A stretch of 64,000 nucleotides of DNA. Origin: Bidens hawaiensis (lineage: Eukaryota; Streptophyta; Magnoliopsida; Asterales; Asteraceae). The stretch lies in the NCBI GenBank assembly GCA_021521415.1, contig JAIQDT010009123.1, forward strand, positions 48,719 through 112,718, in the 5' to 3' direction. Below the pieces are notes generated by a model. The model had not been told where the DNA came from. It made no database searches and was given only the letters and a program-made list of their open reading frames with translations. This document shows, one piece after another, positions 24,256-36,452 of this stretch. The first letter of the stretch is position 1. Every line of letters starts with the position of its first letter. The position numbers and the translations under genes are program-made.

Positions 24256-24747
24256 GCGATGACGGCGATACTGCAGCTGCAGGCGTGTAACAAAGAATTG
24301 AAGGGAGGCAGACGGCTGGAGTTGGCCATTTTGGTTAGTAGTTTTGACCTTTTAGTTACAAAAGATGTCTAAATATAAAGTTCATCTTTTGTTATATTAC
24401 TAGATGATCTGCTTATTGAGCTCTCAAACTAGCCATGAGTCTTTTCTGCCAGCTGAGCTCTTACCAACTAAATCCTTATTGTGTCCCCGTCGAAACGCGT
24501 TAAGTCACCTACTACTTATTTTAGATATGTTTTTATATTTTTAATTGGTAAGTGGCAAATTAGAGAATGATTATCAATTATTTAATTGTTCGAAAATAAC
24601 AAAAAGTAGGCATTAAAATATATATAGGTAATTACAAAAAAAGTTGATTGACATCACAAAAAGGTCATATCAACTTCAAAGTATGTTGTATTTATGTTGT
24701 ATTGAATAAGATAAATACCTTGGGCAAAATTGTAAATTTGTTGTGTG

Positions 24748-26084
24748 AAATTCCCAAAATAGTCTTTTAGAAGAGAGAGAAATCTTAAATACTTTAAAAC
24801 TTTTTTCTTTATCAAAATAGTTCTTGTAAATCTATCTCCCACGTGAAATTGGTATTCTTGACGTGAGATTTGGTTGATCTGTCACAGAGTGACACGTGTA
24901 AAGTTAAAGATAAAGTTTCATCCAAATCTGTCTCGGCCGATATTTTTGTAGCCAAAATCGTCTTCTGAAAAACCATTATTTTGGAATGAAAGTTGTCCGC
25001 CACGTGAGGTTTCAAAAGTCATCGGTTTCCGTGGTATTTTGAAATTCATCGCGTCCGACGCATTTCAGGTGAATTTCGTCTCCTACGAGAAATTTCAAAA
25101 ATGTTGCAAAAAAACACGATACTTTTCCAATGAATTTAGTCTTGTTAGATGATTTTCAAAACAGTTAAAAAAACGATAATTTCCCAACGAATTTAATCTC
25201 CTTAGATGATTATTATAAAAGTTTTAAAAATATGGCAAGTGTTAAGAATGTGGTGGGTGGTGGTGGTGGATGAAGGCGATGGGTGGTGGTGGTGGTTGAT
25301 GATGGCGGTGTGTGGTGGTGGTTGATGATGGCGATGGGCGGTAGGTGGTGGTGGATGATGGCGGTGGGCGGTTGTGGTTGATGATGGCGGTGCATGGTGG
25401 TGGTTGATGATGGCGGTGGGTGGTGGTGGATGATGGCGGTGGGTGGTGGTGGTTGATGACGGCGGTGTGTGGTGGTGGTTGATGATGGCGGTGGGCGGTG
25501 GGTGGTGGTGGTGGATGATGGCGGTGGGCGGTGGGTGGTGGTGGTTGATGATGACGGTGGTGGGTGGTGGTGGTGGATGATGGCGGTGGGCGGTGGGTGG
25601 TGGTGGTGGTGGATGATTTCTAATACTTGTTTTTCTAACATCTATTCTTTTTATGCAAAAACAAATAAATTTCATCAAAAAACCATCGAATTAAAATACG
25701 TTGTAACAAAATCTATCTTTTCTGACAACACGTCTTTTTATGCAAAAATAGACGAAATTCATTTGAAATGCGTCTGAGGAGATGAATTTCAAAAAAACAC
25801 GAAAATCAGCTTTTTTTGAAACCTCACGTGGCGGACAACTTTCATTACAAAACAATGGTTTTTCAGAAGACGATTTTGGCTACAAAAATATATCAGCCGA
25901 GACAGATTTGGATGAAACTTTATCTTTAACTTTACACGTGTCACTCTATGACTGGTCAACCAAATCTCACGTCACGAATACCAATTTCACGTGGGATATA
26001 GATTTGCAAGGACTATTTTGGGAAGGAAAAAAGTTTTGGACTATTTAGGATTTCTCTATCTTCTAGAAGACTATTTTGGGAATT
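24748..26084. mobile_element. Fold-back (long-TIR) element with G-rich core
   Basis: Arms 24748-25095 and about 25745-26084 are reverse complements. They share ATTCCCAAAATAGTCTT, CCCACGTGAAATTGG, GACACGTGTAAAGTTAAAG and GTTGTCCGCCACGTGAGG. There is no transposase. The form fits a non-autonomous Mutator-like or fold-back element, but I cannot assign a superfamily. ACGTG/CACGTG sites in the arms are ABRE/G-box-like. Confidence 0.75.
25249..25614 (+). repeat. GGTGGT/GATGATGGCGGTGG minisatellite
   Basis: Irregular units of about 24-45 bp built from GGTGGTGGT, TGATGATGGCGGTGG and GCGGTGGGTGG fill the loop of the fold-back element. The plus strand is G-rich enough to form quadruplexes. The long His/Pro- or Gly/Trp-rich frames across it are repeat artefacts. 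Confidence 0.85.
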
Positions 26085-26509
26085 GTCCCTTTAACTTTTG
26101 GTTCTATTTACTTAATAAAATAATATAGGGGTTAAGTTCGGATATTAAGACATTAGACATAACATGATAACAATAAGACTAGCAATTATTCAAAGATTAA
26201 TTCACGTCTATGAAGGATTTTCAATTGAATTTAATTTAGACATAACATGATAACATTAAGACATTAGGTATGTATTGGTAACTTCAGACCTACACTCGAT
26301 TTAAAATTGCATCCCATATGTTGAAAAATTATAAATTGGTGGTTCACAAAATAATTGATATAAAATTAATTAAATTTATTTATGAAACTTTTAAAAACTA
26401 ATTTGGGAAATATCATGTGTAGTACAACATCGATTTTGGACATTTTAAAAGATTGGAGACAATCTTGTATCTAAAAAATAGCGTGTTACATAATGAAATG
26501 TTTGATTGC

Positions 26510-26960
26510 TCTTTTGGTTTAGAAACGATTTTTATAATTGTTTGTATTTTAACAACAATGTTAGAAACGGTTTTTGGATAAACGTTAAGGTTTTACTTAT
26601 TCATTTTAAGCGATTTTTGTAATTGTTTATGTCTAACAATTGTGTTAGGAATGGTTTGAGTAAACCGTTCATTTTAAAATGATTTTTATAATCGATTATT
26701 TTCTAAAAGTCGTGTTAGAAACGGTGCATAAAAAAACATTTGTTTAAAACCAATTTTGTAATTGGTTATTTTTCTAACTTGTGGGTTAGACCGGATGTAT
26801 TGGTATACAGTATATGTTTAAATATCTAACATACGTGTTAGATACAGTTTATTATATATATAAGCATATGTGCTTAAAAAACTTTATCTAAATGTGAATT
26901 TATGACGTGCATGTTAGAAATATTGCATAAAAACTTTCACGTGTGTCTACCCACTTTCCT
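26510..26960 (+). repeat. Degenerate tandem-like repeat
   Basis: Units containing GTTAGAAACGGTTTTTG and GATTTTTGTAATTGTTTA recur at about 26527, 26611, 26682 and 26752, well diverged. The unit probably belongs to a decayed element. 26150-27780 otherwise shows no gene. Confidence 0.45.
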
Positions 26961-27779
26961 CCCATTAAGTTACCTATAAACCTAGCATTAACTCGGTGTT
27001 AATGGAGCAATTTTTGGGCTATACATTAGAAAAACCTACAATTTAAAGGTTTTATTTCAACATTTAATGTTTCATGCATGAATAATCTTTCATTTGACGT
27101 GCATATTGGATTGCTAGTCTTATAACATGTTTGTTAGAAATTTTCATTTTATAAACCATACTGATCAAAAATGTTTTATGTAAATATTTAATTTTCTAGC
27201 GTGTGCGTTAGAATCATTTAGAAATTGTTTATTTTATAGAATTAGATGATACTACATACTCTCACAACTTTTGTTATCATGCAGATAAGAATTTAACAAA
27301 AGACAAATGAGACTTATAAAATTCATTCATTAAAACCAAATTTCATGAGAAATCATGACATGGTTGATGAGGGTGAATTTCATCTAATATCATTCTTAGT
27401 GATTTTAATCATGTGTTAGATGCCCTAAACATTACTTGGCTTAAGGAATAAGTATGGGTCCACCGTAAGTTATATTTTACTGACATTCGTGGAACTTATT
27501 CAAAACGGAATATTCAAACATAATTATTTTATCATTTAAAAAGCTATTTACTTGTATCTAATATGACTTCTATGGTCCATGGTTTTAAAGAGATCCATTC
27601 ATATATACATAATACGATTTCTTCTAAGTATGTCTCTAAGTTTATTATGACATCTGGACGTTCATGAAATCAAATCAAGTCTAACATATATATGAGAAAT
27701 TCCCACATCACGTACATCACTAAAACTTCTTATGTAGTTATTCTAGAGGTATTAAAGATTACTGGGAGCCTAAAGTGTC

Positions 27780-30024
27780 TCAATCATAACTTACAAGATT
27801 TGCAAGAGGTGGGGGAGTGAAAACTTGATATTATCTCAATTGCACCTCTTGTACAAGACACTGCTCCATCACAACACTATTTTATCAAAATTTATCTCTT
27901 TACAATTTACTACTACTACTCATAAAAAAGTTTCATTGTTGCTTAAACGTGGGCATATTCAGATTCTTAATAAACTAATCCTCATCAAGAGAAACTACAA
28001 CAACTTATATTATTAACTTGTTTCTCTATTAGAATCTATTGGTCTTTAAATATTGACCATAAGCATGTAAATTTACTAAAGGTTTCTAAGGTCAGTGGGA
28101 GCAGTAAAAATCTTTATAATGACTTGTTAGAAGTACAAGAGATGGGGGGGGGGAGTTATTAAATTTTACTCCAAATTTAACTCCAATTACACATCTTGTA
28201 CACCATACTGCACCAACTCTTACACACTTAGAATCCTGAAAATGATAGCAACCTAACCAAGAGCTAATCCTTAAAACCGAGACTTTTAAAATTACCCAAT
28301 AATCAACTCAAGAGGCCATCTAGGTTTTAAAACCTACTAAAATTGATGATTATGTAACATCCCTAACTAAAGTTGAAATGGATGTTGGAAAGTTTAATGA
28401 CCCTATCTCTTATAATTAAACCTTTAGCATCAATCAAACTGACTCCATAAGTCAGGCTAACTTTTTGAGATTTGGTTGAATCACTTAAGAGTGTTCATAA
28501 CTAAACTAAATTCCAATACGAAACGTTAAGACAGTAAGAAGCACGATTGATTGTTAAAGGTTATATTCAAGGATAAACCAATTATCAAAGAATCTTCTTA
28601 CCTATATTATAAAAGATTTCTTTAAGGATCATTATTGTTCTAGTAGCTTATAATAGTTAAGAGCTACATTAGATAAACATTAAAACAACTTTCCCTAACA
28701 ATCGGCTTACATATTTATGTGTTCATAAAACAACCTAAAAGTTTTAAACTGAAGGTCAAAGAACATTTAGTGTATAAGTCAATAAAATCCATATATGAGT
28801 TTTTGCAAACATCAAAATGTGATGAAATCTTTATGCAATTATTTTCATCAAAAACCAAGTGGATTAATGTACCAACCTCAAGATGAGTGGGAGCAACTAA
28901 AAACAAACTTGTCCTTATATAGATGAGTATATTATACATAAGTTAAAGCACTGTTCACACACTTTGATATTATAGATCTCAGAGATATACCTTACACATG
29001 TACTGCTCTACTTTAGATGATAATAGGAACACATAGATTATTTCCTTATGCTTCATTAAGTAGAAGCCTTATATAAGTTCAAGTCTATACTCGTTTACAT
29101 ATTACTCAAAATTGCAACACACTAGATATGTCTAGATTAATGTGAAGCATCTAAAAGAGTAATAAGATATCTTTAAAAGAAACGAAATACTTAATTTAAA
29201 AGAAGAAGTGAAAATTCAAACCGGTAGATTACTCTAAACTTTGTCATATTCAGAGATAAGAAAATGTAATTTTCGAGACATATTCTTATGTCAGTAGACA
29301 AATCTATCTCATGGATGAGTCATAATGAACCGATAACAACGACATAAGTCATAACGACATAATATGTTGATTAATTACAACGCTGTTGTCAGTAAATGTT
29401 GTTGAAAATTTATTACTAGACTCATAAGTTTTATTAAACTCCAGATAAATTATATATTGAAGACTTATTGTGATAAAGTCAGCTACCATCTTTTCTCACA
29501 CAGTAACAATTTGAGAGGTGTTGCATTAAAGTTTGATATGAAATTAATTGTTCGTTTATGAACGAATTGAGGAATCTAAATTTTCATATCGAATACATTC
29601 ATGATATGCTTAAGGATTCTATAACTAAAGATCTATTACCCATAAGTATTATGAAAGCGCTTATAATCATGAGGGGTTTATTGATGACCGCGTACTACTC
29701 ATATAGTAGTATCAATGATTAACTATTAAATTTTCTCATTAGTTTTGATTTTGTATGTCTCTTAATATGTTCTGCATGCATAATGACATATAGACAAATT
29801 ATTATACAAATCAAAAGTTTGAAGGGCTTACTTGAAAATTTTGATCATAACTACTTAGGTTTTAAATAAGGACTGCAATATGATTAATGAGGGTCTTGAG
29901 CTAATGTTCAATTCAATAACTGTTTTCTCTGCTCCAGTTTAAGTTTAAAGATAAAATGAGTGTTAACTCCTAATTAGGCTTATCTAATACTCATAATAAA
30001 TGATAGCTTGGCCAAGTGGGAGAA
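27780..30024 (+). pseudogene. Decayed Ty1/copia polyprotein (RT and RNase H remnants)
   Basis: Interrupted plus-strand translations match the copia order. Around 28360-28420 there is the pre-RT stretch with VEMDVGK and DPISYN. RT remnants at 28541-28990 include ARLIVKGYIQG and SLRII, then LVAY with ELHQ. A C-terminal RNase H/tail remnant near 29580-29690 reads HIEYIHDMLKDSITKDLLP, the usual DMLADPLTKGLP. Many stops and frameshifts make it dead. The polypurine tract is at 30010-30024 (GGCCAAGTGGGAGA), next to the LTR. No 5' LTR or integrase was recognised; G and T runs in the region look expanded. Confidence 0.7.
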
Positions 30025-30444
30025 TGTAAGATTATATATATATATGTATATATATAAGGCCATTGTAATCATATATATTATAATAGATAAAAATATTAAT
30101 TATACCTTATTATATATTAGTTTGGTAAATGTTGATGGGCCATATTACCCTTACCAGCTAATAAAGGGTTTCCCCTTAGGTGTATATAAAGAGAGATAGA
30201 TATAACATCAAAACCTAATCATACACAGATAACAATTTTGTGTGTCTCCTCTTACCTAAACCGGGTTCCACTCAAGAACCCTAACACCATCCTTAACTAT
30301 ACACCTAAAGGGGAACTCGATCAAGATGACAAACATGTCGACTACATCATACTCTGCTACGGCTACTACTCTCCATGTTGTAACAGGTTCATACGTTTAT
30401 TTTTATTCATGTTTTTTATTACTTACATGAAGAACTTATCAACA
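30025..30444 (+). mobile_element. 3' LTR of the copia remnant
   Basis: It starts TGTAAGATT after the purine tract and ends ACTTATCAACA. It contains TATATA repeats and a TATA-like GTGTATATAAAGAG near 30179. It is the counterpart of the LTR in the terpene synthase intron. Confidence 0.7.
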
Positions 30445-30849
30445 GATTTAACTCGTTTAAGGTATTGCAGACTCATTTAAGGTTTTTTCAGAAAAAAAAG
30501 TAAACATATAGAAATTAATTATTGAATAATAAACAAGTCAAGTCCAAACTTGAAAAAACAATTCACGTGTCAAGCTCGAGTTTAGAAGAAGAGTTTCAAA
30601 CGAGCCAAGCTCGACGGTTCGGATTGCTTGTTTGCACCCATATATAAAAAACAAAGAATTATGATAAAACAATTATCAACTTTAGAGTGATTCATTAATC
30701 GCCGGCGCCTTCAACCAAAGATCGGCCATGCCTTTGAAACTCATGGTTGGCGGCTTGGGAAGTGGCGGATCCAAACTTGAAACATAGAGGTAGTGTTCAA
30801 ATTTTTTTTTCCATATTTCATAAAATGTTAATGAAACAAATATAAAAAA

Positions 30850-32054
30850 CACGACAACAAATAAATTTAAATACATAGGCTGTAAATTTCTCCTCTTGGG
30901 TTTTTGAAAGCTTGAAATCGAGCCATTTCGTCTTCTTCATTACTTTATCAAACGTATCTCTTTTGACCGCACAAATTAAAGCGTTGTTCAAATACTCATC
31001 ACCCATTTAATTGCGCAAAACCGTCTTGATAAGCTTCATTTTAGAAAAACATATTTCAACGGTTGCAGCTGCAATCGGTAAAACCAACGCTAGCTTCAAT
31101 ATTCGATAAACCAAAGGAAAAGTTGTGTGTTTTCTGGTTTCCACAATTACACGAGCAATATCACCCATTCCACCCTGTTTTGCAAATTTATCATGTTCCT
31201 TTAAAGTGTAATAAAAGGTCGTAAGATCACCCGAAATACACCCTCTTTCTTCGTTAATAAAATCATTCAGACATCTCTGAAAAAGCTACTATCTTAGGTA
31301 TGTCAAACTTAGAAAACGAATCACAGGGATTTAAACCCGACATATTTTTAAACAAACTAGTTGAGGCCTCACTAAATCTATTTCCAAGTTCTGAATTTGC
31401 GTATCTAAAACCGTATTAAAACTTCAACCTCAAAATGATGTCGATTAGTAATGGCATTCTTTCGATTTCTTTTATTACCATATCATTCCTCCATATCTAA
31501 CATCTAACTTTCCATCATATTTAACATCTTAATCTTGTTTTTCACAAAAAGATGTCCTTTAAGGCACCCGGTTTACTCCAATTACAAAAGCCTCCACTAA
31601 CAAAAGCCTATCTTCCACCTTGATTACCAACACTTCCATTAAACAAGTAACACCATAAGCAATATGTTTTTTTCTTGTTTAGTTGTATACTCCAACCAAT
31701 CATAATTATCAAACCATTTGACACTGCAACGTCATGACCTCGTGGTTGAAAAGCATTTTTAACAATATATGCTCTTCTTATGTCATCTATTTGATTTGGA
31801 TGATAACTACCCATAGGTGGTCTATCAGCGGGATCCGAAGAAAGATCATCCAAATTGATTTTTGAACGTATTGAAGGACTTGAAGCCGAAAGAATATTTG
31901 AACTTGGATCGATATCTTCGTTATCTTGAAAATCACCAACCATATTTAAAATTGAAATTGGAATATTTAAACTTGGTGATGAACTGATGTAATCGTTTTC
32001 TTTTCTTTGACGTTTAAAAATGTTGCTAATAAGAAGTTGTTTACTCATTTTCAA
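30850..32054 (-). pseudogene. hAT transposase with TTF-type zinc finger (ZMYM1-like), internally deleted
   Basis: The N-terminal part (32054-31608, 148 residues) begins MKMSKQLLISN and has DPADRPPMGSYHPNQ, DDIRRAYIVKNAFQPRGH, then CLWCYLF with its C-x-x-C, as in the TTF zinc-finger region of hAT transposases. The C-terminal dimerisation piece (about 31110-30850) has TVEICFSKMKLIKT, a stop, then MGDEYLNNALICAVKRDTFD. Most of the catalytic core between them is missing or scrambled. It can act only as a non-autonomous element. Confidence 0.75.
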
Positions 32055-32589
32055 AGTTCTCTAATAAATTTGAACCAAAAACCTAATATCAATTCCAATT
32101 TACACATAAAACTAAAAGCTAAATCCCTAATTAATTCAAATCTAAACATAACCCTAAATACCTAATCAATTCCAGGTTAAAAATAAACCCTAAGTCCTAA
32201 ATTAATTCCAACTTAAACATAACCCTAAATCCCTAAATACAAGAAATCTTACCGTAAATATGGAGAGGCCTGAGGCGGAGTGGCCGAGTGAGGCCAGGAG
32301 GTGGTTGGTGACTGGTGTCATGGTGAACTGGTGGATAGTGGTGGTGTGTTGTGACCCGTTAGCTGTGCTCACAATATCAATATCGGTCTTTTTTAATTGT
32401 TAATTAAAAGGATTATTTGGGTTGAGTTTTTTGGTTTGGGCTTTATAAATTAAGTGGGCATTTGTTGGGTTTAAGTATTAAATTGGTTGGGCTTAAAATA
32501 CATAGGTAACATTATTTTTTTCAGGGGTTACGAAACACGAAGACTGACCAAATTTTTTTTACACTATCGTCGAAACGTTGAAGGGTAGC
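32055..32589. other. 5' region of the hAT element
   Basis: AT-rich sequence between the hAT start codon and the inserted LTR, with repeats of AACCCTAAAT, TTAATTCCA-type units. No other gene. It continues after the nest at 53295. Confidence 0.5.
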
Positions 32590-33052
32590 TGTGACATCCC
32601 CAAAATTTGGTCCAAGTTTGACAACTTAGTAAAGTTGAAGGTTCAAAATAATTCTCCAAAATAAGTAATGAGAAAATTTAAATGAGGAAATAAAATTATT
32701 TTATGTTAAGAAAATAAAAATATTCCATAAAAAAGTTCAACTCATGTTAATGATATGGAAAAAGGAAAATCCATCCCACATGGAAAGTGGGAAAGATTTG
32801 GAAGAGCTTTATAAAAAGATAACTTTCCATAGTAATATTCTTTTATACTTAGCATGTACCCAATGGTTCTAGCGGAGGGTGCTAAGCACCAGACGCGCAC
32901 ACGCGCACGAGCGATGGGCGCTTTGATGGCGCACTTGCATTTTGCATCACTGAGAGCCGCCTTAGTATTTTTGGAAAATGAGAGTTAGACCCAGACGTGG
33001 CAAGCTACCAAAGGCAGTTGACCAATAATGAAAAATTTTTATCCAGGAACCC

Positions 33053-33266
33053 ATTGCGATACGCGATGAGTCCAAGAATAAGGCCATCGTGATACGCGAT
33101 GGTTCATTATGACTCAGCAATGCGTGTCACACCGGGAGGACACGTGGCAGGCGCCAAGGCTGAGTCAGCATCACACGTGTCTCTATCCTGCCATCGCGAT
33201 ACGCGACAGCTTAAAGGGAAAGGGTCCATCGCGTATCGCGATGGGACCCGATTTCAGCTATATAAA
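33053..33266 (+). promoter_or_regulatory. Palindrome cluster and TATA box in LTR E
   Basis: Four near-copies of CATCGCGATACGCGATG (7-bp palindromic arms around ATA) at about 33053, 33085, 33192 and 33227 precede TATATAAA at 33259-33266. A G run and a CT-rich leader follow. The layout is that of a U3 promoter with repeated upstream elements. Confidence 0.6.
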
Positions 33267-35016
33267 GGGGGGGGGGGGGGTCACAACACTTATCACTTCA
33301 CACCAAAAACCTCTCTCTAGAATACTTTCTCTACCTCGTTTTTTGTGACCTCTACCCGATGGTTATATCCTCGTAAATCATGCCAAAACGAATCTCCTCG
33401 AAGTACGTGCCGACAAGTCCCGACAACCGGCTCACCTAATTTTGTGTGCCAAGCATCGTTTTGCGTGCCGAACATCGTAGTGCGTGCTCGTACAAGTTTA
33501 GGCGTATAAACTTCATATATGCATGTAAGGTAGGGGTTTTGCCTAAGTTATTATTTTATTATTATTATTATCATGGCTTAGAACCTAGTCGGGGGGTATA
33601 GCCTAGACCTTGATCAAGATTTAAAAGTACAAAGGTTAAGTTTAAATAATATTTGTTTAAAGTTAAGAAATATAGAATTTTATATACATGAGAATCTAAT
33701 TAAAATATTAATTATTCATGACTAAGAAAGATAAGCTTTTACCTACAAGAGTAGTCAAATAAGTGTTTCTTCATTATTAAGAAACAAAAGATTATATACA
33801 TGAAGATTATAAACAAATGACGTTTCTTCTTGAAGGAGAAACCTATATTATAGATGTTTCTTCAGGAAGAAGAAACTCAGTAAATGATTGGAAAATAAAA
33901 AGAAATATTTCAAATCAAAATATTTATTCAGACAAATGATCAATCAAGGTTTAAAGCTATCAAAACCAAACTAAAGGTCTGTAGCTGGATCAAGACACGG
34001 TCTGGATATTTACATAAACCTATTTTATTATAGGTTAAACATCATTCATTCACAAAGGTTTTCAAACGAGATCACCACATCATTCAGAACAGACAATCAC
34101 AGGTGAATATGTTAAACATTTTACAATCAGTCATTAAGATAAACGAGTTGTTTATCTTAAACAAATTCAGTCAAACAAAGAATTAAGGGATTGCGTGATC
34201 CCTATTAAAATACAAGATAGAAAATAAAAGCAACTCAGACCGAGTACACATGTGTTTGGATCCAAACATAATTTATCTAGTCTATCAATCAAGGCTATGT
34301 GGCCGCAGACTAGTAATCATAATAAAGTTCTTCAATGGGCGTCAGTTCTCAGAGAACCGTGATTGTGTGTGTATGGCAGTGGTACAAATCCCGTAAATAA
34401 GCGACGTTTCCGTTGAGCTTGTACTTAAAACTATCTTCTCAGTCATAGAAAGATTTTCTAAATATTTTTTCGAGTCAACGATTCTCCAGCATATCGCTGA
34501 CGTATCCCCCCCCCCCCCATTTTAGGAAAACATATTGTAAGGCCCCGGTCCCGGTGCCCTACTTTGGCGTTGGATTTACTTATAAACACAGTTCTAAATA
34601 TCAGAGATAATTAAAATTTTTCACGAAATATAAAAATATCAAACATATTTTACAAAATCATAACATTCTTGTTTAAAACATTCAAATTGTCTTAAAATAA
34701 AACATCATAACGTTCCTTCACTGGATGCTAGTCAGCTCAGTCCATGCCATGTGTCCCCCTCAAGCCAGCTCCTTCATCCTATTTTCCTGCGTGTAAACTA
34801 AAAGTCAGCTACGCTGAGTGAGTTCTAGTTAATCAGACAACATACAATACGTTCATATATTATATACTTAACCTGCTTTACTTTCTGTCGTACATACATA
34901 AGAATATACCTTCATTCTTACTTTCATACTTTCGTTTATTATATACTTACTTACCTTCATACTTTCTTTCTTTCATATTCATACCTTACGTTTTAAAGAG
35001 CATTACGCCCTACTTT

Positions 35017-35150
35017 CCTCGAGTATTATTAGGGCCCAGTTCCCTCTTGCCTCAAGTATTATTAGGTCCTGGTTCCCTCTTACCTCGAATATTATTAGGG
35101 TTTGGTTCCCTCTTGCCTCGAATATTATTAGCGTCCGGTTCCCTTTTCTT
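35017..35150. repeat. Minisatellite in the A LTR
   Basis: Four units of about 32-35 bp contain GTATTATTAGGG followed by GTTCCCTCTTGCCTC. The same array, expanded to seven units, is in LTR C at 39117-39375. Confidence 0.75.
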
Positions 35151-35619
35151 CCATACTCCTTACTTTACCTTTCGTTGTCTTTATAAATATAACATTCATA
35201 CATACTTTCAATATTTGTATTAGCATACATTCATTATTCGTACATACATTTCTTTTACATACTCATTCCATACTTACTACACATTACCTTTCATGACAAT
35301 ACTCGCAATATCCGAAGATCATTCACGTACCATCACCTATGCATTCATAACATAAATATAACTATCATCTATCATTATGACATACACTTACCACTTAAGG
35401 TAAGTGTATTAACATTCATATTGAGTATGCACACAACCCCGAAAACATAACAAAGAAAGAGGGCTAGAAACTCACCTGTCTCCTGTTTCTTTATGAGTTT
35501 ATAGTAATCCCCTTCTTTAATTGAGCACGGCTAACTGTATAACAATTATATGTATTAATTAACTAACCCTTTACACATCATTTAAGTTTCCTCAGAAACT
35601 ATTAAGTCTGGACTATCCT

Positions 35620-35960
35620 AATCGAATGTCCTATTTCCATTCGAATGAGGTACCTAATCGAATGGCAAGTTCCATTTGGGTGGACCTTCCATTTGAATGG
35701 TCCCTCCATTCGAATGGCATGCCCCATTCGAATGGTATGTTTCATTCGAATGGTCCTTCCATTCGACTGGACTCTTTTTATTCGAATGGACCTATGATTC
35801 GAATGGTCCCCTTTTTCATTCGAATCGAAAGTTTCTGCCTCTAGTCCTTCATTCCTGTCTTACTCTCTTTTCTTTCTTTCTTTTCTATTCGAACATTTAT
35901 ACATTCGGATGTTTCTATTCGAACGTCCATTTCCATTCGAATACACTCGCTGTCGGGTAT
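35620..35960. repeat. CCATTCGAATGG palindrome array in the A LTR
   Basis: About a dozen exact or near copies of CCATTCGAATGG or its core ATTCGAATG lie within 340 bp. They occupy the part of the LTR that in C holds TTAACGAAT motifs. The open frames with N-x-M repeats are artefacts of the array. Confidence 0.8.
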
Positions 35961-35993
35961 TAATTCCATGGTTATCACTTTCGCTACATATTA

Positions 35994-36435
35994 TGTCACA
36001 CCCCGACTTAGGGCCTTGGCGTGTGACCACAAGTTGGTACCTGTTTTGTAAATATATAAGAGTTATGGGTTCATTTTAGCGGAAGACTTTTATGGGTTCA
36101 CTTTCGCGACGCCGCAAAATGACGCCACCTTATCTGGTTGTGACACGTGGACTGTCATATCATGCCACGTGTTGACACGTGGTTGGACACGTGTCGGGGT
36201 TACTTAACCTAGTCATCGCGCTCGCGATAGTCAATAGGTTTGAGCCATCGCGTATTGCTACGCCGCCCAAAAATGGGTCATTGTGCATGTCTATAGCGCT
36301 ACGCGATGGGCTTTATACATAACCTGTCGCGTATCGCGATGGATGAAGATTTCAGAATGTTCAATTTTAGTCCCAAGACTTATAAAGCTAGTATATTTGG
36401 CACATTTCTTCTAAGGTTATATACGCGGTGTTACA
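35994..36435 (-). mobile_element. 3' LTR of B, internally deleted
   Basis: Only 442 bp against 1832 bp for the 5' LTR. The outer sequences match closely (TGTCACACCCCGACTTAGGG; GCGGTGTTACA). The roughly 1.39 kb between GCGGAAGACT (about 36085) and CGCGACGCCGCAAAATGACG is missing. A short repeat, TATGGGTTCA, near the joint suggests slippage or recombination. Confidence 0.8.
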
Positions 36436-36452
36436 TCCTCCCCACCTTTTGA
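36436..36452 (-). other. Polypurine tract of B
   Basis: On the minus strand AAAAGGTGGGGAGGA abuts the 3' LTR, as needed for plus-strand DNA priming. Confidence 0.7.

Larger units (their letters stand above)
24668..26150 (+). repeat. Relic copy of the kinase 3' flank, split by a fold-back element
   Basis: 24668-24747 (AAGTATGTTGTA, ATTGTAAATTTGTTGTGTG) and 26085-26150 (TTTAACTTTTGGTTCTATTT, GTTAAGTTCGGATATTAA) match consecutive parts of 14592-14755 downstream of the kinase stop. There the sequence is continuous: ATTTGTTGTGTTAAACTTTT. This is a duplicated segment or a shared old repeat, with the fold-back element inserted into this copy. Confidence 0.65.

Noticed and set aside
25202..25678. 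Long His/Pro-rich and Gly/Trp-rich open frames
   Set aside because: They are translations of the GGTGGT minisatellite in several frames at once, with no start context or conserved domain.
35626..35963. N-G-M-x-H-S repeat proteins
   Set aside because: Artefacts of the CCATTCGAATGG palindrome array in LTR A.
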